NCBI GenBank assembly: GCA_016712635.1
Contig: JADJQS010000002.1
Coordinates: 434,001-498,000 of the forward strand
From: Gammaproteobacteria bacterium
Lineage (GTDB): Bacteria > Pseudomonadota > Gammaproteobacteria > SZUA-140
Length of the DNA: 64,000 nt
Direction of reading: 5' to 3'
The position numbers and the translations under genes were made by a program. Each line of letters opens with the position of its first letter. Positions within the stretch are counted from its first letter, which is position 1. Below, piece by piece: positions 33,676 through 43,004 of the stretch. The notes beneath the pieces were generated by a model. It saw nothing but the letters and a program-made list of their open reading frames with translations, was not told the DNA's origin and did not search any database.

Positions 33676-35567
33676 TATATAACCGGTTCCGCCAGATTCC
33701 CCTTCTCCTCCAGCCAGCTCTTGCGGTCGCCCGCGCGGCGCTTGGCCAGCAGCATGTCCATCAGGGCCACGGTGTCGTCGCCATCCTCGATGGTAAGCTG
33801 GACCAGCCGGCGGGTCTCCCGGGCCATGGTCGTTTCGCGCAGCTGGAGCGGGTTCATCTCGCCCAGCCCCTTGAAGCGCTGCACGTTGGGTTTGCCCTTT
33901 TTATGTTCGGCGGCGATGCGGTCAAGAATGCCCTGCTTCTCGGCCTCGTCGAGGGCGTAGTACACCTCCTTGCCGAGATCGATGCGGTACAGCGGCGGCA
34001 TCGCGACGTAGACGTGCCCTGCCGCCACCAGCGGGCGGAAGTGGCGCAGGAACAGCGCGCACAGCAGCGTCGCGATGTGGGCGCCATCCGAATCCGCGTC
34101 GGCGAGGATCGCGATCTTGCCGTAACGCAGGCCGGCGAGGTCGTTCGAGGCGGGATCGACGCCGATGGCGAGCGCGATGTCGTGCACCTCCTGCGAACCC
34201 AGCACCTCGGAGGCGGACACCTCCCAGGTATTGAGGATCTTGCCGCGCAACGGCATCACCGCCTGGAACTGGCGGTCGCGCGCCTGCTTGGCCGATCCGC
34301 CGGCGGAATCACCCTCGACCAGGAACAGCTCGGACAGGCGCGGATCCTGCGTGGTGCAGTCGGCCAGCTTGCCCGGCAGCGCCGGGCCGCGAGTGATCTG
34401 TTTGCGTTCCACCTTCCGCGCCGCGCGCATGCGCCCCTCGGCGTTGGTGATGGCGAGGGCAGCGATCTTCTCGCCGGCCTCGACGTGCTGGTTGAGCCAC
34501 AGGCCGAAGCTGTCCTTCACCACGCCGGCGACGAAGGTCGCGCTCTCGCGCGAGGACAGGCGCTCCTTCACCTGGCCGGAGAACTGCGGATTCTCCAGTT
34601 TCACCGACAGGATGTAACTGCAGCCGCTCCAGACGTCGTCGGCGGTCAGCTTGACGCCGCGCGGCAGCAGGTTGCGGAATTCACAGAACTCACGGATCGC
34701 GTCGGTGAGCCCGGTGCGCAGGCCGTTGACGTGGGTGCCACCCTGCACCGTCGGGACCAGATTGACGTAGCTCTCCGCGACCGGCTCGCCGCCTTCCGGC
34801 TGCCACACCACCGCCCAGTCGGCCGTCTCGCTCTCGCCCGCCATGCTGCCGATGAACGGGTCTTCGGGCAGCAGCGCGCAGTCCTCCAGTGCGCCGAGCA
34901 GGTAATCGCACAGGCCGTCCTGGTATTCCCACTCGAGGCGTTCGCCGCTGTGTTCGTCGTGGAAGCTGACATGCAGGCCGGGGGCGAGCACGGCCTTCGC
35001 GCGCAACAGTTGCTTCAGGCGCGACAGCGAGAACTTGTCCGTATCGAAATATTTTGCATCGGGCCAGAAGCGCAGCCGGGTGCCGGTGTTCTGCCGGGCC
35101 ACCTTGCCGACGGCTTTGAGCTCGGAGGCCTTCGCGCCGCCGGCGAAGCCCATGTGATATTCCTGTCCGTCACGCCGGATGTGGACCTCCAGCTTCTTCG
35201 ACAGCGCGTTGACGACCGACACTCCGACGCCGTGCAGGCCGCCCGAGAAGCGGTAGTTCTTCTGGGAAAACTTGCCGCCTGCGTGCAGCCGGGTCAGGAT
35301 CACCTCCACGCCCGAGATTTTCTCACCGGGATGGATGTCGACCGGCATGCCGCGGCCGTCGTCCTCGACCTCGATGGAGCCGTCCTTATAGGCGGTGACC
35401 GCAATGCGGCGGGCGTGCCCTGCGAGCACCTCGTCGACGCTGTTGTCGATGACCTCCTGGGCAAGGTGATTCGGCCGCGCGGTATCGGTGTACATGCCGG
35501 GGCGCTTGCGCACCGGCTCGAGGCCGGTCAGTACCTCGATCGCCGCGGCGTCATAAACCTTGCTCAT
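33675..35567 (-). CDS. parE: Topoisomerase IV subunit B
   Basis: About 630 residues. The GHKL ATPase domain includes VRKRPGMYTD, VDEVLAGHARRI and GLHGVGVSVVNALSK. The TOPRIM domain has EGDSAGGSAKQARDR near residue 418, and PLRGKILN. It provides ATP-driven strand passage with ParC. I start it at ATG 35567 (MSKVYDAAAIEVL); the frame is open upstream but that sequence is not ParE-like and overlaps xseB. No strong ribosome binding site is seen. Confidence 0.95.
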   Translation of the reverse strand: MSKVYDAAAIEVLTGLEPVRKRPGMYTDTARPNHLAQEVIDNSVDEVLAGHARRIAVTAYKDGSIEVEDDGRGMPVDIHPGEKISGVEVILTRLHAGGKFSQKNYRFSGGLHGVGVSVVNALSKKLEVHIRRDGQEYHMGFAGGAKASELKAVGKVARQNTGTRLRFWPDAKYFDTDKFSLSRLKQLLRAKAVLAPGLHVSFHDEHSGERLEWEYQDGLCDYLLGALEDCALLPEDPFIGSMAGESETADWAVVWQPEGGEPVAESYVNLVPTVQGGTHVNGLRTGLTDAIREFCEFRNLLPRGVKLTADDVWSGCSYILSVKLENPQFSGQVKERLSSRESATFVAGVVKDSFGLWLNQHVEAGEKIAALAITNAEGRMRAARKVERKQITRGPALPGKLADCTTQDPRLSELFLVEGDSAGGSAKQARDRQFQAVMPLRGKILNTWEVSASEVLGSQEVHDIALAIGVDPASNDLAGLRYGKIAILADADSDGAHIATLLCALFLRHFRPLVAAGHVYVAMPPLYRIDLGKEVYYALDEAEKQGILDRIAAEHKKGKPNVQRFKGLGEMNPLQLRETTMARETRRLVQLTIEDGDDTVALMDMLLAKRRAGDRKSWLEEKGNLAEPVI

Positions 35568-35787
35568 TGCTGGTATCCGGGGTGTCCTGATGCAAAAACC
35601 GCCCGAGTCTACCATGAAGCGCCGTGGCAGGCGCAAGCGGGCGCGCGCACGCGAATTTCCCGCATATCTCCCCGGCCGAAATATGGGGACAAAATGATAT
35701 ATAATGTGCCGTCCCCGCCGCGCCCCGCGGCTCCACGAGTCGGTGGAGCGGGCCCGGCCATCACCGCACGAGCAACCGGGTACGCCA

Positions 35788-36045
35788 GTGGCGAAAAAGA
35801 ACGAACGCAAACAGGACGAGGCGCCGGACTTTGAACAGTCCCTGCAGGACCTCGAGTCCATCGTCGCACGACTGGAACAGGGCGATCTCCCGCTCGAGGA
35901 ATCGCTGCACCAGTTCGAGCGCGGCATCGCACTTACGCGCGCCTGCCAGCAGGCCCTGAAGTCGGCCGAGCAGAAGGTGCAGATCCTGATCGAGGAAAAT
36001 GGAAAAACCGACACCCGTGCCTTCACCGACGCAACCGAAAATTGA
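35788..36045 (+). CDS. xseB: Exodeoxyribonuclease VII small subunit
   Basis: About 85 residues from GTG 35788. The XseB signature FEQSLQDLESIVARLEQGDLPLEESL is followed by FERGIALTRACQQAL. Several small subunits bind one XseA to form ExoVII, which trims single-stranded DNA. xseA is not in the window. It overlaps ispA by 47 bases; xseB-ispA-dxs order is conserved in gammaproteobacteria. Confidence 0.93.
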   Translation: MAKKNERKQDEAPDFEQSLQDLESIVARLEQGDLPLEESLHQFERGIALTRACQQALKSAEQKVQILIEENGKTDTRAFTDATEN

Positions 36046-36943
36046 ACATCCCGCCGCGCTCGATGGCCTCATGGAACAGTGCCGGGGCCGCGTCGAGGCC
36101 GCCCTCGACCGCTGGCTGCCGCCCGCGGAGACGGAACCGCGCGACCTGCATCGCGCGATGCGCTATGCCGCGCTGGCCGGCGGCAAATACGTGCGGCCGC
36201 TGCTGGTGTACGCCACCGGCCGCGCCTTCGGCGTCGCGCCCGAGCGGCTGGACGGCCCGGCCTGCGCAGTCGAACTGATCCACGCCTACTCCCTGGTACA
36301 CGACGACCTCCCCGCGATGGATAACGACGCCCTCCGGCGCGGCAAGCCCAGTTGCCACGTCGCCTGTGGCGAGGCGGTCGCCATCCTGACCGGCGACGCG
36401 CTGCAGGCGCTGGCGTTCCACATCCTGGCGGCCGATCCCGCGCCCGGCGTCACGCCGGCGCTACGCCTGCGCATGATCGACACCCTTGCGCTCGCCGCCG
36501 GCTCGCTCGGCATGGCGGGCGGCCAGGCCATCGACCTCGCCGCCGTGGGGCATGTGCTCGAACCCGGCGAACTGGAGAACATGCATACGCGCAAGACCGG
36601 CGCGCTGATCCGCGCCAGCGTGCTGCTCGGCGCGCTCGCCGCCGACGGAGCGGCCGAGGATACGCTGGCGGCGCTCGGCGGTTACGCGCGCTGCATCGGG
36701 CTCACGTTTCAGATCCGCGACGACGTGCTTGACGCGGAAGGCGATACGGCGACGCTGGGCAAGACCTCGGGGAGCGATGCCAGCAACAACAAGGCCACCT
36801 ACACCACCCTGCTCGGTCTCGAACGCGCCAAGCGCATGGCGGACGAGCTGCACCGTGAGGCCTTGCGGCATCTGGAAGGACTGGATGAACGCGCGAACCT
36901 GCTGCGCGAGATTTCGAAGTACATCATCCGGCGCATCCATTGA
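35999..36943 (+). CDS. ispA: Farnesyl diphosphate synthase (geranyltranstransferase)
   Basis: About 314 residues. The two Asp-rich motifs are DDLPAMDND (first, about 101-109) and DDVLDAEGD (second, about 241). GGKYVRPLL is also present. It condenses IPP with DMAPP and GPP to farnesyl diphosphate. ATG 35999 lies inside the xseB end and follows GAGG closely; ATG 36071 is an alternative start and would give a length closer to the E. coli enzyme. dxs follows 95 bases later. Confidence 0.94.
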   Translation: MEKPTPVPSPTQPKIEHPAALDGLMEQCRGRVEAALDRWLPPAETEPRDLHRAMRYAALAGGKYVRPLLVYATGRAFGVAPERLDGPACAVELIHAYSLVHDDLPAMDNDALRRGKPSCHVACGEAVAILTGDALQALAFHILAADPAPGVTPALRLRMIDTLALAAGSLGMAGGQAIDLAAVGHVLEPGELENMHTRKTGALIRASVLLGALAADGAAEDTLAALGGYARCIGLTFQIRDDVLDAEGDTATLGKTSGSDASNNKATYTTLLGLERAKRMADELHREALRHLEGLDERANLLREISKYIIRRIH

Positions 36944-37038
36944 TGCAGGATCGTAGCGGAAGGCGGCGCGCGCTGCTTGCATCACCCGCGCAAACCACGC
37001 ATTATCCCATATATATAACAAGGGCATAGAGACGAGCG

Positions 37039-38943
37039 ATGGATGAGAAACAGGCCTTCTCCCTGCTGGAAGGCGTCGATGATCCCTCAGAATTGCGCCA
37101 GCTGCGTCCGCAGCAGCTGCGGCAGCTCAGTGACGAATTGCGCGCGTTCATACTCCAGTCGGTGGCCCATACCGGAGGACATCTGTCCTCCAGCCTGGGG
37201 ACGGTGGAACTGACCGTAGCCCTGCACTATGTCTTAAATACGCCTTACGACTCGCTGGTGTGGGACGTCGGCCACCAGTCCTACGGACACAAGATCCTCA
37301 CCGGGCGCCGCCGGGCGATGGCCACCCTGCGCAAGAAGGACGGCCTGTCCGGCTTCCTCAAGCGCAGCGAGAGCAAATACGACAGTTTCGGGGCAGGGCA
37401 TTCCAGCACCTCGATCAGCGCGGCGCTCGGCATGGCGATTGCGGCGCAGCGGCGCGGCGAGGACCGCAAGACGGTGGCGGTCATCGGTGACGGCGCCATG
37501 ACCGCGGGCATGGCCTTCGAGGCGCTCAACCATGCCGGCAACAGCGAAGCCGACCTGCTGGTGATCCTCAACGACAACGAGATGTCGATCTCGCGCAACG
37601 TCGGCGGCATCTCGAATTACCTGGCCAGGCTGCTCTCGGGCCGCATCTACTCCACCATGCGCGAGGGCAGCAAGAAGGTGTTGAGCGCACTGCCACCGCC
37701 GATGTGGGAGCTGGCGCGCCGCGCCGAGGAGCATGTCAAGGGCATGGTCATCCCGGGCACGCTGTTTGAGGAACTCGGCTTCAACTACATCGGGCCGATC
37801 GACGGCCACGACATCGACACCCTGGTCGCCACGCTGAAGAACCTTTATTCCCTCAAGGGACCGCAGTTCCTCCACGTGGTCACGCGCAAGGGCAAGGGCT
37901 ATCATCCGGCGGAGGAGAATCCCTGCGCGTTTCACGGCGTCAACGCCTTCAACCCCGCCGACGGCCGCGTGGTCGGCACGGGCGGCGGGCGACCGACCTA
38001 TTCACAGATCTTCGGGGAATGGCTGTGCGACACGGCCGCCACGGACGAGTCGCTCGTCGCCATCACACCCGCCATGTGCGACGGCTCCGGCATGAACGAG
38101 TTCGCCCAGCGCTTCCCCACGCGCTTCTTCGACGTCGGCATCGCGGAGCAGCACAGCGTCACGCTGGCGGGGGGGCTGGCCTGCGGCGGGATGAAGCCGG
38201 TCGTCGCCATCTATTCGACCTTCCTGCAGCGCGCCTATGATCAGCTGATCCACGACGTCGCGCTGCAGAATCTGCCGGTGCTGTTCGCCATCGACCGCGC
38301 GGGCCTGGTCGGCCCCGATGGACCGACGCACGCCGGCAGCTTCGACCTGAGCTTCCTGCGCTGCATCCCGAACCTTGTCGTGATGGCGCCGGCCGACGAG
38401 GACGAGTGCTACCAGATGCTCGCCGCGGGCTACGACTATCCCGGCCCATGCGCGGTACGCTACCCGCGCGGTACCGGCCCGGGACGTGCCGTGCGCAAAC
38501 CGGCCGTCGGCCTGCCAATCGGCCGCGCCGAACTGCGTCGCAAGGGACACCGCGTCTCGCTGCTCGCCTTCGGCAGCATGGTGCAGCCTGCCCTGGAGGC
38601 AGGCGAGGCGCTGGACGCCAGCGTGGTCAACATGCGCTTCGTCAAACCGCTCGACGAGAAAACGGTCCTGCATCAGGCCGCCGCCCATGAACTGCTGGTA
38701 ACGGTGGAGGAAAACGCCGTGCAGGGTGGCGCCGGCAGCGCCGTCAATGAATTCCTCGCCGCGCAGGGCATCACGGTGCCGGTGATCAATCTCGGCCTGC
38801 CGGACCTTTTCAGCGAACACGGCAGTCGCGCCGAGCTGCTGACCGAATGCGGGCTGGATACGGCCGGCATCCGGCGCGCGGTGGAGGCCTGGCTGGCGCA
38901 CCATCCTTGCCAAATCGTTCCGCTTGGCGTAAATTCCTACTGA
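37039..38943 (+). CDS. dxs: 1-deoxy-D-xylulose-5-phosphate synthase
   Basis: About 634 residues. The thiamine diphosphate site is GDGAMTAGMAFEALNHAG with NDNEMSIS, and the family stretch IDRAGLVGPDGPTHAG lies in the pyrimidine-binding domain. It makes DXP from pyruvate and glyceraldehyde 3-phosphate, the first step of the MEP isoprenoid route that supplies IspA upstream. A short AT-rich spacer (36944-37038) separates it from ispA. Confidence 0.96.
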   Translation: MDEKQAFSLLEGVDDPSELRQLRPQQLRQLSDELRAFILQSVAHTGGHLSSSLGTVELTVALHYVLNTPYDSLVWDVGHQSYGHKILTGRRRAMATLRKKDGLSGFLKRSESKYDSFGAGHSSTSISAALGMAIAAQRRGEDRKTVAVIGDGAMTAGMAFEALNHAGNSEADLLVILNDNEMSISRNVGGISNYLARLLSGRIYSTMREGSKKVLSALPPPMWELARRAEEHVKGMVIPGTLFEELGFNYIGPIDGHDIDTLVATLKNLYSLKGPQFLHVVTRKGKGYHPAEENPCAFHGVNAFNPADGRVVGTGGGRPTYSQIFGEWLCDTAATDESLVAITPAMCDGSGMNEFAQRFPTRFFDVGIAEQHSVTLAGGLACGGMKPVVAIYSTFLQRAYDQLIHDVALQNLPVLFAIDRAGLVGPDGPTHAGSFDLSFLRCIPNLVVMAPADEDECYQMLAAGYDYPGPCAVRYPRGTGPGRAVRKPAVGLPIGRAELRRKGHRVSLLAFGSMVQPALEAGEALDASVVNMRFVKPLDEKTVLHQAAAHELLVTVEENAVQGGAGSAVNEFLAAQGITVPVINLGLPDLFSEHGSRAELLTECGLDTAGIRRAVEAWLAHHPCQIVPLGVNSY

Positions 38944-38961
38944 ATTAGTCAACTATTACTC

Positions 38962-39351
38962 ATGCAGTCACGTTATTTGTTGAAGGTATCCACGGGCTTT
39001 GCGGCGGCCCACAGTCTGCGCGATTACCCGGGCGACTGCAGCCGGCTGCACGGTCATAACTGGAAGGTCGATGTCGAGGTCGAGGCCAGCGCCCTGAACA
39101 GCGTGGGGATGGGCGTGGACTTCAAGGCGATCAAGCAGGCGGCGCGCGATCTGGCCGGCACGCTCGATCACCGCAACCTGAACGACCTCAGCCCGTTCGA
39201 TCGCATCAATCCGACGGCGGAGAACATCGCGGCTTTCTTCTATCACGGACTGTCCGAGGTCCTGAACACCGACACGGTGCGCGTCGTCGCAGTCATGCTG
39301 TGGGAGACTGACAGCGCCGGAGTCCGTTACAGCGAGGTGAACGACCGATGA
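38962..39351 (+). CDS. queD: 6-carboxy-5,6,7,8-tetrahydropterin synthase
   Basis: About 129 residues of the PTPS family. Zinc ligands H17, H30 and H32 are present (AAHSL and RLHGHNW), with the candidate catalytic Cys26. QueD turns dihydroneopterin triphosphate into carboxytetrahydropterin for queuosine. Its last codons overlap the start of folE2 (ATGA), so the enzyme that makes its substrate is translationally coupled to it. Confidence 0.92.
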   Translation: MQSRYLLKVSTGFAAAHSLRDYPGDCSRLHGHNWKVDVEVEASALNSVGMGVDFKAIKQAARDLAGTLDHRNLNDLSPFDRINPTAENIAAFFYHGLSEVLNTDTVRVVAVMLWETDSAGVRYSEVNDR

Positions 39352-40154
39352 ACCCGATCAATGCCAATGCCATTGCCGACGTACAGGGCAGCCCGGACAC
39401 GCGCAAGCTGCCCATCAACAAGGTGGGCATCAAGCACATCCGCCACCCGGTGCGGGTGCGCGACCGCAGCGGCGGCGAGCAGAACACCATCGCCATGTTC
39501 GATATGTACGTCGACCTGCCGCATAACTTCAAGGGCACGCACATGTCGCGCTTCGTCGAACTGCTCAATTCCCATGAGCGCGAAATCACCGTCGCCTCGT
39601 TCAAGGACATCCTGGCGAAGATGCGCGAGACGCTGGACGCCGCCTCCGCGCACATGGAGATGCGATTCCCCTATTTCGTCAACAAGACGGCGCCGGTCTC
39701 CGGCGTGCAGAGCCTGCTCGACTATGACGTCACCCTGATCGGCGAGGCGACGGCGGACAAGGCGCAGATGACGGTGAAGGTCGTGGTGCCGGTCACCAGC
39801 CTGTGCCCCTGCTCCAAGGAGATCTCGCAGTATGGCGCGCACAACCAGCGCTCGCACGTGACGGTGACGGCGCGCACCAAGGGCTTTGTCTGGATCGAGG
39901 ACCTGATCGACATCGTCGAGCAGGAGGCGTCGTGCGAGATCTACGGCCTGCTCAAGCGGCCGGACGAGAAGTACGTCACCGAGCGGGCCTACGACAATCC
40001 AAAATTTGTCGAGGACATGGTGCGCGACGTGGCCGCCCGCCTGAATGCCGATCGCCGCATCGACGGCTACATCCTCGAGTCGGAGAACTTCGAGTCCATC
40101 CACAACCACTCCGCCTATGCCCTGATCGAAAAGGGCATGCACCCCTGCCCGTGA
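39348..40154 (+). CDS. folE2: GTP cyclohydrolase FolE2 (type IB)
   Basis: About 268 residues. Family stretches are CPCSKEISQYGAHNQRSHVT and SVESIHNHSAY-like FESIHNHSAYALI near the C terminus. The type IB enzyme makes dihydroneopterin triphosphate from GTP, without strict zinc dependence. It overlaps queD by 4 bases and therefore most likely feeds queuosine synthesis, in addition to folate. A separate FolE1 is not visible in this window. Confidence 0.95.
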   Translation: MNPINANAIADVQGSPDTRKLPINKVGIKHIRHPVRVRDRSGGEQNTIAMFDMYVDLPHNFKGTHMSRFVELLNSHEREITVASFKDILAKMRETLDAASAHMEMRFPYFVNKTAPVSGVQSLLDYDVTLIGEATADKAQMTVKVVVPVTSLCPCSKEISQYGAHNQRSHVTVTARTKGFVWIEDLIDIVEQEASCEIYGLLKRPDEKYVTERAYDNPKFVEDMVRDVAARLNADRRIDGYILESENFESIHNHSAYALIEKGMHPCP

Positions 40155-40188
40155 AACCCGGACCGGCGTTGCGGCCGGAGACCGCCGC

Positions 40189-40896
40189 ATGAAGCCGGTC
40201 CTCGTCTTCCGCCACATCGAATGCGAGGGCCCCGGTTATCTGGGCGACTTCCTCGCCGCGCGCGGAGTCCCGTATCGCGTCATCCGCATCGATGCGGGCG
40301 AACCCGTACCCGCGCGCCTCGACGGTGCCGGCGGCCTCGTCTTCATGGGCGGCCCGATGAGCGTGAACGATCCGCTGCCCTGGGTGGCGCAGGAGCTTGC
40401 GCTGATCCGGCAGGCCTGCGCCGACGGCATCCCGGTCCTCGGTCATTGCCTCGGCGGGCAGCTGATCGCGAAGGCGCTCGGTGCGGAGGTCGGCGCCAAT
40501 CCGGTCAAGGAGATCGGCTGGCACGAGATCGTGTGCACCGATTTGCTGCAGCGCACCAACCCGCGCGGCTTGATCCCTGCGCGTTTCGAGGGTTTCCACT
40601 GGCACGGCGAAACCTTTGCACTCCCGTCCGGCGCAGATCTGCTGATGCAAAGCGCGCACTGCCGCCACCAGGCCTTCCTCAAGGGACAGGCGCTCGCGTT
40701 GCAGTTCCACGTCGAGGTAACAGGCGCGATGGTGCGCGAGTGGTGCGCGGAGTACCGTGCCGAGCTTGCGCAATACGCCGGTCGGGCTGCCGTACAGGGC
40801 GCGGCGCAGATGACGGAGCGGCTTGAGGAACGCATCGCGGTCATGCACCGCGTCGCGGATTCTTTGTACGACTACTGGCTGAGTTTGGCCGGCTGA
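40189..40896 (+). CDS. Class I glutamine amidotransferase-like protein
   Basis: About 235 residues of the GATase1 fold as in the GuaA-like family. The nucleophile Cys is in VLGHCLGGQLIAKALG (about residue 87), and FHWHGETFALPSGADLL supplies the characteristic His. The last third is a helical tail (AQMTERLEERIAVMHRVADSLYDYW). The substrate is unknown; such stand-alone proteins may act on gamma-glutamyl compounds. It begins 34 bases after folE2, so it may be part of the same transcript, but a shared pathway is not shown. Confidence 0.85.
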   Translation: MKPVLVFRHIECEGPGYLGDFLAARGVPYRVIRIDAGEPVPARLDGAGGLVFMGGPMSVNDPLPWVAQELALIRQACADGIPVLGHCLGGQLIAKALGAEVGANPVKEIGWHEIVCTDLLQRTNPRGLIPARFEGFHWHGETFALPSGADLLMQSAHCRHQAFLKGQALALQFHVEVTGAMVREWCAEYRAELAQYAGRAAVQGAAQMTERLEERIAVMHRVADSLYDYWLSLAG

Positions 40897-40907
40897 TCCT
40901 GCCCGCC

Positions 40908-40932
40908 GGGGACAGATTTGTAAATCTGTCCC
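40908..40932. repeat. REP-like perfect palindrome
   Basis: GGGACAGATTT (40909-40919) and AAATCTGTCCC (40922-40932), 11-base perfect arms around GT. It lies between the convergent GATase1 gene and pgpA. Same family as 28503-28527 and 30285-30309. No T-run follows on either strand. Confidence 0.75.
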
Positions 40933-40943
40933 ATTCCCTCATC

Positions 40944-41426
40944 TCACTTCGTCAGCCAGACAAGCAGCTGCAACACCGCGAGCGCGTACCCTCCAGCCAG
41001 CACATCGTCCAGCATGATGCCCACGCCGCCGTGCACGCGGCGGTCAACCCAGCGGATCGGCCACGGCTTCCAGATATCGAACAGGCGGAACAGTACGAAA
41101 CCGGCGGCCAGCGCCCAGATTCCGGACGGCGCCAGCGTCATTGCGACCAGGTACCCGACCACCTCGTCGAAAACAATCGCCGGATGGTCGTGTACGCCGA
41201 GCGAGCGCGCGGTGAAATGACACAAGACGACACCGGCAACAAACAGCAAGGTGAGCGCGGCCAGATAGCCTGCCAGCGAGAGCTCCGCGAGCAGCAGATA
41301 GAGCGGGATTCCCAGCAGCGTGCCGAAGGTGCCGGGTGCGAAAGGCGCGGCGCCAAGGCCGAATCCCAGCGCCGGCCAGTGCAGCGGATTCTTCAGAATG
41401 GCCGGGGGAAGCGCCTGCGGTTTCAT
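40944..41426 (-). CDS. pgpA: Phosphatidylglycerophosphatase A
   Basis: About 160 residues with membrane segments near 40-70, 85-110 and 135-155. Family signatures are GLGAAPFAPGTFGTL, HDHPAIVFDEVVGYLVAM and LFDIWKPWPIRWVDRRVHGGVGIMLDD. It dephosphorylates phosphatidylglycerophosphate to phosphatidylglycerol. It overlaps the end of thiL by 4 bases (ATGA). The nusB-thiL-pgpA order is typical. Confidence 0.95.
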   Translation of the reverse strand: MKPQALPPAILKNPLHWPALGFGLGAAPFAPGTFGTLLGIPLYLLLAELSLAGYLAALTLLFVAGVVLCHFTARSLGVHDHPAIVFDEVVGYLVAMTLAPSGIWALAAGFVLFRLFDIWKPWPIRWVDRRVHGGVGIMLDDVLAGGYALAVLQLLVWLTK

Positions 41427-42445
41427 CGGTCGTCGGCGCCGAAATGATCATAGCCTCGCCGCCCCGGCTGATGGAGGGAGCCGTCCTCCAGCCTGCAGCG
41501 CAGACCCGCATCCGCCTCCACGACGCCGATCAGGCTGCAAGGGAGGCCGTTCGCGGCGAGATACTCCAGGCGGGAGCGGTGTTCCGGCGGAACGGTGAAA
41601 CAGAGTTCGTAATCGTCGCCGGAACACAGCGCCAGATCCGCCCAGGCGAGGCCGGGAGCGAACCGGCGCAGCGCGGCATACCCGGCGGCGTTCATCGTGT
41701 CCAGACATGAGCGGAACTCCGCGGACAGGGGCAGACGTTCGAGATGTAGCGTCGCACCGACGCCACTCGCCTCCAGGACATGCCCCAGATCGGCGAACAG
41801 GCCGTCGGAGACATCGATCGCGGCATGTACCAGACCGCGCAGCAACAGCGCCTCACGCACGCGCGGCTGCGGGCGATCGAGCCGCCGCCTCAGATACGCG
41901 CGCGCGTCGGGCCGGCCGATGTCCATATCCTGCTCCAGCAGCAGCGCGAGACCGGCGTCGCCCAGGGTCCCGGTGACACAGATCAGATCGCCCGGCCGCG
42001 CGCCGTCGCGCCGGAATGCCGCGCCCGGCGGGACGAAACCCTGGATCTGCACGCTGATGGAGAGCGGACCGCGCGTCGTGTCGCCGCCGACCAGCGCGAC
42101 GTCGTGCGCGCGCGCGAGCGCGAAGAAGCCCCGGCAAAACCCCTCCAGCCAGGACTCATCCGCCCGCGGCATCGTGAGCGCCAGCATGGCCCATGCCGGT
42201 TCCGCGCCCATCGCCGCCATATCGCTCAGGTTGACCGCGAGCGCCTTGTGACCGATCGACTCCGCGTCGGTGTCCAGCGGGAAGTGGACGCCGGCCACCA
42301 GGGTGTCGATCGCGGCGACAAGGTCCTTGCCGGCCGCCGGCCGCAGCACGGCACCGTCATCGCCGATGCCGAGCAAAACGTCGGGGCGCCCGGCGCCGGG
42401 CCGCGCGAAATGGCGCCTGATCAGATCAAACTCCGAGGAACTCAC
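41423..42445 (-). CDS. thiL: Thiamine-monophosphate kinase
   Basis: About 340 residues of the PurM/AIR synthase-like fold. Signatures include GIGDDGAVLRP near residue 27, AVNLSDMAAMGAEP, VGGDTTRGPLSISV and AIDVSDGLFADLGH. It makes thiamine diphosphate from thiamine phosphate. The start is GTG 42445; GAGGG lies about 11 bases before it. It is 75 bases after nusB. Confidence 0.95.
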   Translation of the reverse strand: MSSSEFDLIRRHFARPGAGRPDVLLGIGDDGAVLRPAAGKDLVAAIDTLVAGVHFPLDTDAESIGHKALAVNLSDMAAMGAEPAWAMLALTMPRADESWLEGFCRGFFALARAHDVALVGGDTTRGPLSISVQIQGFVPPGAAFRRDGARPGDLICVTGTLGDAGLALLLEQDMDIGRPDARAYLRRRLDRPQPRVREALLLRGLVHAAIDVSDGLFADLGHVLEASGVGATLHLERLPLSAEFRSCLDTMNAAGYAALRRFAPGLAWADLALCSGDDYELCFTVPPEHRSRLEYLAANGLPCSLIGVVEADAGLRCRLEDGSLHQPGRRGYDHFGADDR

Positions 42446-42520
42446 CGGAAATCACCCTCCGCAGGGGCTGGGCAACGGCATATCACGCCTGACCCGGGGT
42501 GGACGGGGCATCGCGCCGGA

Positions 42521-42970
42521 CTACCTGGGGGTGGAACCGCCTCCGCCCGCCGCGGCAATCTCCTCGGCGCGCAAGCGGGCCGCAAGCCGGTCGAGGATAC
42601 CGTTGACGTATTTATGGCCGTGATGGGCGCCGAACATCTTGGCAAGCTCCACCGCCTCGTTGATCACGACGCGAAACGGGATCTCGGGATGGTAGCGCAG
42701 CTCACCGGCGCCCAGGCGCAGGATGGCCAGTTCCACCGGATCCACTTCCTGGAGCGGTCGGTCGAGCAGCGGGGCGATCAATTCGTCCAGGGTGTCGACG
42801 TGCGCGAGGATTTCCGCCAGCACGCCGTCGAAGAATCCGCGCTCGATCTCGCCCTCGCCCTCATCGATGAAGAACTGCGGATCGAGGGCGGCGGCATCGC
42901 GCCCGGTCACCTGCCATTGATACAGGGCCTGGACGATACAGCGCCGGGCCCGGCTGCGCGCGCTGTTCAT
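42521..42970 (-). CDS. nusB: Transcription antitermination factor NusB
   Basis: About 149 residues from ATG 42970 (MNSARSRARRCIVQALYQW), with an AAGGG about 8 bases upstream. Helical RNA-binding protein; signatures are VDPVELAILRLGAGEL and NEAVELAKMFG.. with a YVNGILDRL end. With NusE/S10 it binds boxA in rRNA leaders. The frame is open upstream to 43042 but that part overlaps ribH. Order ribH-nusB is conserved. Confidence 0.94.
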   Translation of the reverse strand: MNSARSRARRCIVQALYQWQVTGRDAAALDPQFFIDEGEGEIERGFFDGVLAEILAHVDTLDELIAPLLDRPLQEVDPVELAILRLGAGELRYHPEIPFRVVINEAVELAKMFGAHHGHKYVNGILDRLAARLRAEEIAAAGGGGSTPR

Positions 42971-43004
42971 GCTGTTTCCCTTCAAGCGGATCGTTGGCGG
43001 GGAA

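Noticed and set aside
31301..33682. Long plus-strand open frame of about 793 codons
   Set aside because: It is the exact antisense of parC, which is unmistakable on the minus strand.
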